64,000 bases of DNA from Ananas comosus (taxonomy: Eukaryota > Streptophyta > Magnoliopsida > Poales > Bromeliaceae). The stretch spans positions 839,147 through 903,146 of the forward strand of contig NC_033630.1 in NCBI RefSeq assembly GCF_001540865.1, given 5' to 3'. The notes under the pieces were generated by a model. It saw only the letters and a program-made list of their open reading frames with translations, did no database searches and was not told where the DNA came from. Positions within the stretch are counted from its first letter, which is position 1. Every line of letters starts with the position of its first letter. The position numbers and the translations under genes were made by a program. Positions 42,629 to 54,600 of this stretch are shown here, in pieces.

Positions 42629-45600
42629 ATGACTGTTTTTCTGAAACTACTTCAACTAACTCTCCTTCTGTTTATCTTTCTCGCATCACCCTCACAACAG
42701 TCATCCAACACAACTGATCTCTACTCTCTCCTCAGCTTCAAGGCATCGATAACCTCCGACCCCCTCGGCGCCTTATCCTCGTGGAACGATCACAACCGCT
42801 CTCTCTCTCTCTGCCAATGGCGCGGTGTAACCTGCGGCAGTCCCAGTCGCCACCAGGGCCGCGTCACTGCTCTCAAGCTAGACTCCCTCAACTTAGCCGG
42901 CTCCCTCTCTCCCTCTTTAGCCAACCTCACCTTCCTCACGAAACTCCACCTCCCTGATAACCAATTCCACGGCCAAATCCCTCCAGAACTCGGCCGCCTT
43001 CTCCATCTTCAATACTTAAACGTAAGCTTCAACTCTCTTAGCGGGCAAATCCCAGCTAACCTTAGTTCCTGCAAGAACCTTCAAGTCCTAAGCCTGGATA
43101 ATAACTTGCTGACTGGAGAGATTCCGACTGAGGTTGGGTCCATTTCGAGGCTAGCTCAATTGAGCCTTACCTCTAATAATCTCACTGGAACCATTCCACC
43201 TTCTTTGGGGAACCTCTCCTCTCTCACTTTCCTTAGTTTAGCAGAAAATGACTTTGAGGGTACCATCCCAGAGAGTTTAGCCTCTATTTTCAGCTTAAGA
43301 TACCTGCTACTAACTATTAATCGGATTTCGGGTGAAATCCCTTCTTCTATCTATAATCTTTCTTCTCTTTATTACTTCAATGTGGGAGATAACCAACTCC
43401 ATGGAACTCTCCCACCATATTTAGGCCACACTCTTCCTAACCTCAAACAGCTTTCCATGTATAGCAACTACTTTGAAGGTTTCATCCCCATGTCTCTCGC
43501 CAATGCTTCGGGCCTTCAAGTGATTGGCCTTGATGATAATATGTTTACAGGCCCTGTACCTTCTAATTTAGGCAGGTTGAATGATCTATATTGGGTTATT
43601 CTAAGTAGGAACAAGCTTGAGGCGGGAGATTGGAGCTTCTTCACTTCCTTAACCAACTGCAGCAATCTACAAGTACTCGAACTGTATCGGAATGAGCTTG
43701 AAGGTGCGTTGCCAAAGTCGATAACCAACTTCTCGGCAAATCTTAATTGGCTCACAATTGGGCAAAATCAGATATACGGGAGTATTCCTATGAATATAGA
43801 TGACCTAGTCGGTTTAAATGCTCTTTTCATGGAAGAAAACCTCCTCACTGGGATCATTCCTCCAACTATTGGAAACCTCAAGGGGCTACAGAGTTTATGG
43901 TTGTTTGATAATAGATTATCAGGGCAGATACCATTTTCCATAGGAAACTTGACTCAGTTGAATGAGTTATATCTAGAGGTGAATGAGTTACAAGGAAGCA
44001 TACCTTCGAGTTTCGGAAACTTGCAAGCTCTTATCACATTGAACATGTCATATAATAATCTCAGCGGTGAGATACCTAAAGAACTTGTAAGCATCTCCTC
44101 CCTTTCGAGATACCTCGATTTAGCGTACAATTCTCTTACTGGATCGTTGCCTTTGGAAGTGGGTAAACTGAATAATCTCCTGCAGTTCAATGTTTCCAAC
44201 AACAAGTTATCAGGAGAAATTCCTAGCACTTTAGGAGAATGTGAAGTGTTAGTGTACCTATATATGGACAGTAACCACTTTGAAGGGAGTATTCCTCAAT
44301 CTCTGAGCAACTTAAAAGGTATTCAGGAATTGAATCTTTCAAATAACAACTTATCTGGGCCAATCCCGGCATTTTTGGGTACGCTTCGGTTGTTACAGTA
44401 TCTGAATTTATCTTTCAATAATCTCGAAGGTGAAGTTCCCACCACAGGAGTTTTTGCAAATTTGAGCTCGAGTTCAGTCACAGGGAATAATATGCTCTGC
44501 GGAGGCATTTCAGAATTACACCTCCCTTCTTGTTCTGCCCAGAAGTCGAAAATAAAAGGGGCATTAGTGACGAAAATAGTCATACCTTCAGTGTTCGGAC
44601 TTGCACTATTTGGTGTACTATTAAGTATATTTTTCTTTCGAAGGCGTAGGGTTAAGAAGTCAGAAAACAGAACATCTTCGATTGGAATCATCGATGGTCA
44701 ATTCATAAGGGTTTCTTATTCTGATTTGCACAAAGCAACTGATGGGTTCTCTACTTCAAACTTAATCGGAACAGGAAGTTTTGGTACTGTTTATAAAGGG
44801 GTGTTAGAAAGCAGTGGTGAAGAAATTGCTGTAAAGGTATTCAACCTTCAGCAAGAAGGATCTTCAAAGAGCTTCATGGCTGAATGCAGAGCGTTAAGAA
44901 GTATTCGACACCGGAATCTTCTAAAGGTCATAACTTCCTGCTCAGCTTTTGACTTTGAAGGCAAGGAGTTCAAGGCAATAGTATATGAGTTCATGCCTAA
45001 TGGTAGTTTAGATGAGTGGCTGCATCCTGAAATGAATGGCCGTGAACGAGTAAGGAATTTAAGGTTTGGTGAGAGGTTGAACATTGCTATTGATGTGGCT
45101 TCTGCATTGGACTACCTTCATCAATACGGGCCAATGCCGATTTTGCATTGTGATCTGAAGCCAAGTAATGTTCTTCTCAACAAAGACATGATGGCCCATG
45201 TAGGTGATTTTGGGCTTGCAAGGTTTCTCTTCATAAATATTGCTAGCTCATCAGGCATACAAACTTCTACTGTCGGACTAAAAGGATCAATCGGATATGT
45301 CGCACCAGGTAAATCTTGTCAATACTTTGCATTCATCATTATGTCTTAGGTAAATATATCAAGCTGACTTTTATCAAACCATGCAAAACAGAAAAAATGT
45401 TTAAATAATATCAATCAATAGTCCAAGTGGATTGTAGTTTTTGTAAACTCTCTTTCTTTTTGCCCCTTTTTTTTATTAATACGCATAAGGTGATGCCTTA
45501 CGAAAATTTGTCAGTACTATTATAAAAGTGCAAGGTGTTAAAGTTATATACAGAAGTTCTCTTGCTATTAATCATTTTTCCCCAATTAATTTTGGAAGAG

Positions 45601-46043
45601 CTTAAACATTATCAACTGTGTAATAATGAAAATGTTTTATGTTTTATGCTTACATATGAATTGCAGAGTATGGAATGGGAGGCCCAGCCTCGATTCAGGG
45701 CGATGCCTACAGTTGCGGAATACTTCTGCTCGAGATGTTTACTGGATTGAGACCAACCGATACAATGTTCACGGATGATGTAAACCTTCACAAGTACGTG
45801 AAGATGAACTTTCCTGAGAGAGTCAAGGACATAACCGATCCGATAATGCACCTGCAAGAAGAAAGGGGAAAGATCAGCAACAGCATAGTGGGCAAAGCAG
45901 ACGAAACAGATAGATTATTGGAGTGCTTGGTATCAATTTTTGGGATTGGTATCAGATGCTCTGAGGATGAGCCAAGTAAAAGAATGCAGATCGAAGCAGT
46001 TGTAAAAGAATTGCAGGCAATCAGAGAATCATTTTTCGGTTAG
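42629..46043 (+). CDS. XA21-type LRR receptor-like serine/threonine kinase (copy 2)
   Basis: Two exons, 42629-45308 and 45667-46043 (TAG), phase 1, give about 1018 aa. Signal peptide (LLQLTLLLFIFLASPSQQ), LRR N-cap ([28 protein letters not shown]) and over 20 LRRs lead to a membrane segment near 650-668 (IVIPSVFGLALFGVLLSIFF). The kinase has GTGSFGTVYKG (about 714), [20 protein letters not shown] (about 840) and DFGLARFL, so it too is non-RD. The second exon opens with the EYG of APEYG and has the subdomain IX variant DAYSCGILLLEMFTG (usually DVYSYG). A plasma-membrane pattern-recognition role is inferred. The 358-bp intron is at the same site and phase as in its paralogues. The leader has (CTT)n and (CT)n. 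Confidence 0.95.
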
Positions 46044-46643
46044 AGATACTCTGCTCGATAGATAGAATTAATTTGGTCGCCCCGGATAAAATGGAGTGAC
46101 TGCGCCAAGAAAGTAAATATTTACTACTTGTGTTACAATAGAACAAACTGTTCTTTTTCTTTTTTTGAGATTATATTACAAACTACTCGTTCAACGTTCG
46201 AATCACTTAGCATCTGTAAAGAACCAAGTAAAGAAAAAGCTTCTCTTAACAATGTCGTGGAATAGGCGGTAGGAATATCACAACTAACAGAAAAGTTGAG
46301 CAGATCCTAAACATGAATTTTACTATTCCATATACAGAAATGGCATTCAACCATGTTGGCTCAGAAAATAAAAGAAGTCCCTCAAAGAGTCAAATGATAC
46401 CATCAACAGCAACAAATATCAAGTGCAGTATCATGTAGGAGTATAAAAGACCACAAAAATGATCAAGTATATAAACAAAGCAGGTAGAAATGTTCATTCT
46501 ACGTTTTCTGTAAAGGACTCACTTATTCAAATTTAACGCAAGCACCGTCAAAAATTTAAATCTTACACAAAAAACAAGGTTTTATAAATCACTAGAAACT
46601 AAATTGCAAATTATTGAGCAAAAATTACAAGGACCAAGTTACA
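46044..46643. other. 3' flanking DNA of kinase copy 2
   Basis: 600 bp of AT-rich DNA without an ORF. It probably holds the 3' UTRs of the kinase and of the opposing short gene. A weak poly(T) plus ACTACTCGTTCAACGTTCG near 46150-46200 may be an old SINE end. Confidence 0.45.
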
Positions 46644-46960
46644 CTATTGGGGTGCTACAGGGATGCGAGATGCTCTCACTGCATCAGCATTTACTGGATC
46701 AACAACAAAATCTAACAAAAGTTTACCACGCGAGAGCAACTTCTAGGTGCGAAAGTACTCTCTAAAGCCACAACAACTTCACAAGAAAATAATAAATTTC
46801 CCAACGTAGAAACAATTACGAGATCAAATGAAGCGTAAAAGGCACATATAGCATATGATCTTAGTTCGATCAATGTCGTAAATCCTAAAATTGAGCTTTT
46901 TCAAGTAATGGCTCCGTAGCGATTATCGTGATGGGGGAGAGATCTTACGGTGAGATCCAT
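46644..46960 (-). CDS. Candidate short two-exon gene encoding 36 residues
   Basis: Minus-strand exon 1, 46960-46949, gives MDLT followed by donor GTAAGATC. Exon 2, 46742-46644, follows acceptor CGCACCTAG in phase 0 and reads KLLSRGKLLLDF, VVDPVNADAVRASRIPVAPQ, then TAG. Upstream is a C/T-rich leader typical of plant genes (46961-47010). The frame is open across the junction, has a sensible composition (hydrophobic start, acidic then basic end), and the splice sites fit consensus. I do not recognise the family. It is too short to be sure of from sequence alone, and the MITE that starts at 47022 directly abuts its leader. Confidence 0.4.
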
Positions 46961-47021
46961 GGTAGGCGTGGGAGACGAAGCTCATCGAGATCGAGAGGGC
47001 GAGCGAGAAAGAGAGAGAATA

Positions 47022-47979
47022 GGGGCGTTATTGGTTCGCTTCTTTTTAGCTCTGGAATCAGAATCAGACTAGGGGAATTCGTTCGTGGGTGTTTAGTAGG
47101 CGAGAGTAACATTTCGATTCCGAACCGACCGTTCCCAGTGCAAGTTGTAAAGGGCTTGATGGTTGGTACCCGAAATTTAAATTCGTATTCTAGTTGATTT
47201 ACATTTCTAGCTAAGTTTATTTTTAAATAAAATAAATGAGATGGATAGCGTGCTACCTATCTCTCTAAAAAAAAAAAAAAACATTTCAATTTCGATTTCG
47301 ATTTCCAAGTGGAATGATAATTTTCCGATCACCTCTTTTTTCAATCCAGTCTAGAAGATTTGATTGGAGGTTGAATCCGAACGGAATGATATTTATTTAG
47401 ATTAATTTTTTTTTATTTTTTTAATTAAAATATGAGTTTAAATTTATAATTTTAAATTTAATTTGAATTTGATTAAAAATTAAAATTTAATCAAGTATTT
47501 CGAATCTAATTTATGAATTTGAATTTAAATTAAATTTTAATTTATGTAAAGTTTTATTTAAATTTTATTTAAAACTTAAATTAAATTTATGGATTCAAAT
47601 TAAATTTTAAATTATAATTTTAAGTTTTAATTTAAATAAATCAAAATTTAGTTTTATATTTTGAATTATCCACTCAACTTCAAAATTTAATTTTTTTAAA
47701 AAAATAGATTTAAAATTTAAACATTATTTTAAAATTTTGATGTAAATTTTTAGTATTTAATTTTCAATTTGAATTTAAATTAATATATTATAAAGATAAA
47801 ATTAGTATATTAATTTGATTACGTTTTTTATATCTATCTGAACCAAACACCAATAATGGGAATGATTTATTATGATTTCGATTTAGGTAACGAATCAAAC
47901 AGAATTAGATAATGAGTCATTCTGATTCCGATTTCAGCTTATTTCGATTTTGATTCTGACTTCGAACCAAAAGCGCCCT
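47022..47979. mobile_element. Inverted-repeat element T4 (GGGGCG ends), carrying a SINE
   Basis: The left end GGGGCGTTATTGGTTCG and right end CGAACCAAAAGCGCCCT pair. The next bases, TCTGGAATCAGAATCAGA on the left and GATTCTGACTTCGAA on the right, extend the match. The interior is an AT-rich run of TTTAAATTT words. It is homologous over its length to the element at 54406-55202, which lacks the SINE. Confidence 0.75.
47123..47280 (+). mobile_element. tRNA-derived SINE inside element T4
   Basis: AACCGACCGTTCCCAGTGCA, AAAGGGCTTGATGGTTGGTA, TTCTAGTTGATTTACATTTC and GGATAGCGTGCTACCTATCT plus an A-tail. The flanks ACATTTCGATTCCG (47109-47122) and ACATTTCAATTTCG (47281-47294) are a 14-bp target duplication with two mismatches. 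Confidence 0.82.
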
Positions 47980-48234
47980 AAGTGTGTGCAATTAAATCAA
48001 ATTAAAATTTGCCCAATCCCAATCCGACCCGACTCATTGATCGGATTGGGTCTGTTGGGTCCGGGTTGAACCCAACCCAAGTTGGAGCCGTACGTAGATA
48101 CTAATAACCCTTGGATAAAATACTATTCCAGCTACCACCACCTACCATCATCATCCTAACTCTACATCTCTTCATCCAAAGACTAAAAACTCAAAAGCAC
48201 CACTCCCATGGTGCTTTTAGGAGTATTCTAGCTC

Positions 48235-48237
<3 letters not shown>

Positions 48238-48269
<32 letters not shown>

Positions 48270-48283
48270 NATTCTAGCTCAAC

Positions 48284-48310
<27 letters not shown>
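48238..48310. repeat. (AT)n tracts around an N with a duplicated flank
   Basis: ATTCTAGCTCAACTATATAT occurs on both sides of the single N at 48270, followed by (AT)n and then (GA)n. The repeated unit on each side of the N suggests two contig ends that overlap but were not merged. Confidence 0.7.
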
Positions 48311-48314
<4 letters not shown>

Positions 48315-48565
48315 TCTGGCTACTATACTCTTATGAGTATAGAGCCTCTTGTACTCATAAGTTTTTGATCGTTAGATCTACCCTTTAATCATTTTCACCC
48401 GTTAGATTATATTATTCAACCAACCACCCACTCAACCTTAGGGAGCCCACTATCAACCTAACCGTAACCACTTTCATCCCGAGCGTATATTTTTTCATCT
48501 GAACGGCTGAAAACTTATGAGTACAAAGGGCTCTATACTCATATAAGTATAGTAGCCCTAGCCTA
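48311..48565. mobile_element. MITE with self-folding arms, copy M3
   Basis: The left arm GGCTACTATACTCTTATGAG and the inverted right arm GGCTACTATACTTATATGAG match. The left arm folds as CTTATGAGTA..TACTCATAAG. The centre keeps CCGTTAGATTATATTATTCA and CACTCAACCTTAGGG, the reverse complement of the M1 centre. Confidence 0.78.
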
Positions 48566-48572
48566 TATATAT

Positions 48573-48800
48573 ATAATTGAGCTCCTATGCTTTTAAAAGT
48601 ACCAAGTCATTGGTGCTTGTAAGTTTTCAGCCCTTGGATTAAAGGATGTGCGGTTAGGATGATGTGGGCCCCCTAGGATTGAGTGGGTGGTTGGTTGAAT
48701 AGTATAATCTAACGGGTAAAAATGATCAAAGGTAGAGATCTAACGGTAAAAAATTTACAAGCACCAAGTGTTTGGTACTTTTACAAGTACCATAACCGGA

Positions 48801-48805
<5 letters not shown>
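48573..48805. mobile_element. MITE with self-folding arms, copy M4
   Basis: Arms built on AAAAGTACCAAGT and its complement, TTGGTACTTTTACAAGTACC, pairing left to right and within themselves (TTTTAAAA on the left). The centre is nearly the M1 centre: TTGGATTAAAGGATGTGCGG and ATAATCTAACGGGTAAAAAT. It ends in GGACTCTA like M1. Confidence 0.75.
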
Positions 48806-48829
<24 letters not shown>

Positions 48830-48835
<6 letters not shown>

Positions 48836-49078
48836 TAGGCTGGAATACTATTAATAGTAAAACGCTCTTTTTGCTATCAAGTTTTTAACCCTTGGATAAA
48901 AAATTGTATGGTCGGAATGATATTAGTCGGTTAGAGTTGAGTAGTCTCCCTAGGGTTGAGTGGTCCCCACTGGGTTATAGTATTTAATCCAATAGTTAGA
49001 AATAATGAAAAGAGTTGATTCAAAGGCTAAAAAACTGATAGCAACAATGGGATTTTGCTACTAATAGTAGCTCAGTCC

Positions 49079-49082
<4 letters not shown>
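48830..49082. mobile_element. MITE with self-folding arms, copy M5
   Basis: The left arm has TACTATTAATAGTA and the right arm CTACTAATAGTAG, each a palindrome, with TTTGCTATCA and TGATAGCAA next to them. The centre (CCCTTGGATAAAAAATTGTA, CCTAGGGTTGAGTGG) is a diverged form of the M1 centre. It abuts the (CT)n run at 49081. Confidence 0.72.
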
Positions 49083-49167
<85 letters not shown>

Positions 49168-50372
49168 TGTATAGAAATTCATAAAAAAATAAAATAATAT
49201 TTTCCACGAATGGTTATGATTAATTTGTTAAAAATATTTCAAATAAAAATGAATGGCTATGATCAATTTATTAAGGCTTAGTTTGGTATTGAAGTCTATT
49301 TAACGCTATTAGATAGAATGGAGTTGAGAAAAAATATATAGAGATATATTTCAGCGTTCTCCGATGGGACAGCAGAAAATATACTGTAATCGACTAACCG
49401 TAATATGCGGAACGTAATATTACGTACAGTATTTTTCCATTATCGTTTCAAATCGCACGCAACGCAATTTCTTTGCAATCCCAAACAAAGCCTAAATCTC
49501 TACTATATCAAAAAGAAGAATAAAATATAAATGATTATGATTAATTTCTTAAAAATATCTCAAATAAAAATGAACAGTTATGATCAATTTGTTAAAAAAT
49601 ACTATTCATATTTATCTATTTTACATTAAAATTAAAATTAAAATTTAAACTATGAATTAAATTTAATTTTTGATGTCAAATTTGAATTAATAATTAATTT
49701 TTTTAATATAGTGGATCAAAATTAAATTTAAATTTTAAAATAATTGTGAATTAAAATTTGATATTTTTAGTTTAGAACATGTACTTAAATTTAATTAATC
49801 AAAAAGTATATAAAAATATTTGATGTATATAAAAAATGAACACCGTAGGATATTGTAAATATTTTTTAATAAAATATAATATATAAATTTATAAATGTAA
49901 TTTTTATTGTAAAATTTTAAATATATATAATGTACAAATTCATAGTGATTTGAAATAAATTATAATAATTATTTAGTGCAATGCAAGTTGTTGAATAACT
50001 AGTATATATATATATATATATTGAAAAAGTCCCTTTTCCCTCTCGTCGCTCTCGTCGCTCTCGCTTCCACGACCAAACCCCTCCGAGTATCACCCCGACG
50101 AAGAGGAGGAGAAGGATTTTTAGGGTTTCGTAGAAGAGCACGGTGCACAACAATGGCAATGCAGATGGTGATAGGGCTCTCGAGAGCCATTTTCTTGGTC
50201 GGTGCAGGTGATTTCCCCGCCCTTGTTTGCTCATTTGTTTATTTCTTCGTCGGATCAACGCACGATTCGATTTGAGTGCTTAATATGTTGATCTGATGTG
50301 TTTGTACTCGTTTTCTAGGGCTTACTGGTTCGATTTTGGTACGGGATGGGAGGTTCTATGATATACTGGCGG
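49033..50372 (+). repeat. 1.3-kb tandem duplication, first copy
   Basis: The sequence from AAACTGATAGCAACAATGGG through (CT)n, (AT)n, AT-rich DNA and the start of the DUF1664 gene repeats at 50374-51654 with scattered single-base changes and small indels. The (CT)n/(AT)n tract here is far longer (49081-49162) than in the second copy. A single N at 50373 separates the copies, so an assembly origin (two haplotypes joined in series) is as likely as a real duplication. Confidence 0.88.
50153..50372 (+). pseudogene. Duplicated first exons of the DUF1664 gene, truncated at the N
   Basis: Exon 1 (50153-50207, MAMQMVIGLSRAIFLVGA) and most of exon 2 (50319-50372, GLTGSILVRDGRFYDILA) copy the start of the gene at 51436 with one residue changed (M for V at position 5). 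The copy stops at the N inside exon 2, with no later exons. It is either a partial duplication or an assembly artefact, not a functional gene. Confidence 0.8.
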
Positions 50373-50373
50373 N

Positions 50374-50422
50374 AAACTGGTAGCAACAATGGGATTTTGC
50401 TACTAATAGTAGCTCAGTCCAA

Positions 50423-50461
<39 letters not shown>

Positions 50462-51654
50462 AGTGTATAGAAATTCATAAAAAAATAAAATAATATTTTC
50501 TACGAATGGTTATGATTAATTTGTTAAAAATATCTCAAATAAAAATGAATAGCTATAATCAATTTATTAAGGCTTAGTTCGGTATTAAAGTCTATCTAAC
50601 GCTATTAGATAGAATGAAGTTGAGAAAAAGTATATAGAGATATGTTTCGGCGTTCTCCGATGGGACAGCAGAAAATATATTGTAACCGACTAACCGCAAT
50701 ATGCGCAACGTAATATTATCGTTTCAAACCGCACGTAACGCAATCTCTCTGCAATCCCGAACAAAACCTAAATCTCTACTATATCAAAATATATATATAT
50801 ATATATAAATGATTATGATTAAGTTCTTAAAAATACCTCAAATAAAAATGAACGGTTTTGATCAATTTGTTAAAAAATACCATTTATATTTATCTATTTT
50901 ACATTAAAATTAAAATTAAAATTTAAACTATGAATTAAATTTAATTTTTAATATCAAATTTTAATTAATAATTAATTTTTTAATACAGTGGATCAAAATT
51001 AAATTTAAATTTTAAAATAATTGTGAATTAAATTTTGATATTTTTAGTTTAGAACATGTACTTAAATTTAATTAATCAAAAAGTATATAAAAATATTTGA
51101 TGTATATAAAAAATAAACACCGTAGGATATTGTAAATAGTTTTTAATAAAATATAATATATAAATTTATAAATGTAATTTTTATTGTAAAATTTTAAATA
51201 TATATAATGTACAAATTCATATTGATTTGAAATAAATTATAATAATTATTCAGTGCAATGCAAGTTGTTGAATAACTAGTATATATATATATATATATAT
51301 ATATTGAAAAAGTCCCTTTTCCCTCTCGTCGCTCTCGTCGCTCTCGCTTCCACGACCAAACCCCTCCGAGTATCACCCCGACGAAGAGGAGGAGAAGGAT
51401 TTTTAGGGTTTCGTAGAAGAGCACGGTGCACAAAAATGGCAATGCAGGTGGTGATAGGGCTCTCGAGAGCCATTTTCTTGGTCGGTGCAGGTGATTTCCC
51501 CGCCCTTGTTTGCTCATTTGTTTATTTCTTCGTCGGATCAACGCACGATTCGATTTGAGTGCTTAATATGTTGATCTGATGTGTTTGTACTCGTTTTCTA
51601 GGGCTTACTGGTTCGATTTTGGTACGGGATGGGAGGTTCTATGATATACTGGCG
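50374..51654 (+). repeat. 1.3-kb tandem duplication, second copy
   Basis: Second copy of 49033-50372. It begins with the end of MITE M5 (AAACTGGTAGCAACAATGGG) and runs on into the complete DUF1664 gene. Confidence 0.88.
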
Positions 51655-54600
51655 GAGCTTCAGGTTGAAATCAGATTCCGTTATATTACTTCTCTCTAAT
51701 CCCGGATAAAATGTACTTGCTTTGATTTGTATGAAATTCTCAGTTGAACTGTAATTGTCATTATCATTGTTGATGATGCTGTAGTGGAATCAGTTATTTA
51801 TATTGATAAATGTAGAAACTTATTGTAGTCTAATTGGTGTGTAGGACACGCTTAAGGGAGTGGATATCTCTGGAGAGGAAGCAACTGATGCTGTTGATCA
51901 ATTGGTTGAAATTCTTGCTCCTCAGGTGATCTCTTTTCTTTAGAATAACCCACGTTTAAGGGGATTAGTGTGGTTGATTCATGATATTCTTAGTGCTTAT
52001 ATAATTGTTTCTGTGACTGCATACTTTGGGATATAAAGACACTTGTTCGGCATATGTTGTTACTTGTGGTTCTTGATGCAGAATACTTTTAATTATCGCT
52101 TACAAGCTCGCTAAATTGTAATGTGTGTACTAGTGCTTGTTGATTACTAAAATTGAACATTTTGAAGATTAGGGGACTGTTGAAATTGCACTTTGCTATT
52201 AACTTTTTGAATATCATATAAGAAAGGAATGTAGATTCCTCATGGCATATACAATCCTGTAGTATCTCTCCCTCTTGACTATCCTCAATTGTGTATTTAC
52301 TGTTGTTGTTTGGTAGAGAAAATCTCCAGTAATAGAAGGCTACTAGGAGAGAACTTTTTATTTTAACCAATTGTCATTTTCTCAACCTAATACTGGGCTA
52401 GTGGAACTTGTTCTTAGCAATGTATTGAAATGCTGATGCAATCTGCAGGCTTCCAAGTATCACATTGAGCGTATGCAAGTCCGGGTACAGTTCATGTAAT
52501 CCATTGTTGGTAAATTGTTAAAATTGATCAAGCATATACAATTTTTAAAAATTAAAATATTTGTTAAATTTCTAGAAAAAATATACAGAATTCATTTGAT
52601 CAATAAACAATGGTCACGCAAAAGTTTCAAGTCAGTAAATGAAATGGTATGATATATTAAAATTTGGACAATACAAATAGAAGTTACAAAAATTACTATT
52701 CTAAACATATGTTAGGGGATCAACGAATGTCCTGGCCATCAGTGCCATCGCTATGTCAATTCTAGATTTTTGAACTTTCTCCATATTAAGGAGGTGCGTC
52801 TATAATTTTTCATTGAATCCTTGTACTTACTGTAATGTTTCTTTCTATATTTTGTAGGTCCATAAGTTGCTCTTGGATGTCCAGCAAATTCTTACCACGT
52901 ATTCTGTGACTGTTCTCAATGGAAATTCAAGCCAGACAGGTACATTTTAAGGTTCCAGTGAAAATTCAAGTGCAAGAAAAGCACACAAACAACAAGAAAG
53001 TAAAATATTGTTGCTAAAACTTCCAGCAGTAATAAGTGTATAATTTTGACTAATAGATTTTGTTTCTTTCCACAGGATTAACAACATTTATATTACCGGC
53101 TGCCACCTTGGGAGGATTAGGCTATGGATACATGTGGTGGAAAGTAAGCTCTTTCTATTATCTTGAGGACTGAAAAAAGCACTTCAAAATATCAAATATA
53201 TTTTGTTGCCTGTGCCATTTGTTCCCTTGCTTTTATTTCTTCTTTATCTCAATTCACCTGTTTCAATGTGGTTTCTTCTTTATGAATCAACACAAAATTT
53301 TCTTTTTGGCTCACAGGGTCACAATCCACTCTGTTTATTTTTTTTATTTTATTCTATTTTTGTTGTTTTGTATCCTATTTCAATGTGGTTTCTTATTGAT
53401 AAACCAACAATTTTTTTGTTGACTAGGGTCTCTCTCTTTCCAACTTCATGTATGTCACCAAACAAAATATGGCAAATACCATTTCAAGCATGACAAAGAA
53501 TTTGGAGCAAGTCTCTGCTTCTCTTTCTGTGAGTACTACCTGTGCTTCATTCGATCAGTATTTTTTTGTTTTCTCCTTCTGTAATCTGAACCATTGCAAT
53601 GGGGAAACTTTTGTTGTACATTCTCGAAGTAACTGACAATCTTAGATTTTTCAGGGAAAGAAAAAAAGGTTTTCAGAAAGTAACTGGCAATCTTGATTAC
53701 TTATGTGGAACTGATGCTAAATTGTTAGTGGTGTTAAGCAGTGGCAAATTTGAAGTGCNGCACCCAGTTTTCTTTTTTCTCCTCAATCAATATTTCTCTA
53801 GAAATAGGACTTTTGAACCTTTTATAAGCAATCCAAATGCGGATATTGACAATGATCTTCTGCCAATGGCGACTCATTTGCAATGCATGTGCCTGATGCT
53901 AGTCGAGTATATAATCGGAACATTTAGTTACTATTTAGCTTACTCAGCTCCTAAAACATTTTATGTGTCTTCCAGGGAGCTAAGAGGCATCTGACTGAGC
54001 GAATTAATAGGTTGGATGATAAACTGGAGGAGCAAAAGCAGATTACTGAAAGAATAAACCAGGAGGTAATACTTCTTGTGCTGTCAGAAAATCTAACTGG
54101 CTTTTTAGTTTGATAATGCCAAAGATGAAGCTCAACGGATCTTATATATCGTGGGAAAACAAGCTCTTGGTTTCTTCTCATTTCTTTCTCGTTTTCCTCC
54201 CTCTCATTTTATCTCTGTTTCAGAAAGCATTAGTACTTAAGTCACTTCATTCTTTTTTCCTCTGTAAACGATGGCTAGAATGCCAAGATAAAAAAGAGAA
54301 AGGATAAGAAAAGAAAAGAAAAGGAGAAAAAGAAAAAGCAGTATTTGCATGTATAAATCCTCAGTGTTTACCATGTTAGCGGTTAAACCTCTCCTGTCAC
54401 ATTTTGGGCATGTTTGGTTCGCCCCTTTTTTACCCTAGAATTGGAATCGGAATCGGAATGGACAAATCCGTTTGTTCGTGTTTGGTATGCGGGATTTCCA
54501 TTCCGATTCGATTCTTGGATGAATGGGAATCCCCCCAATTACACCTTTTTTCAATCTAGTGTAGGAGGCCAGATTGAAAATTGAATCTGGACGGAATGAA

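Noticed and set aside
45535..45750. Frame of 71 codons overlapping the second exon of kinase copy 2
   Set aside because: It runs through the intron; the true exon starts at 45667 in another frame and matches the kinase.
53203..53493. Hydrophobic frames resembling a membrane protein
   Set aside because: They fall in a T-rich intron of the DUF1664 gene and cross the exon 7 border.
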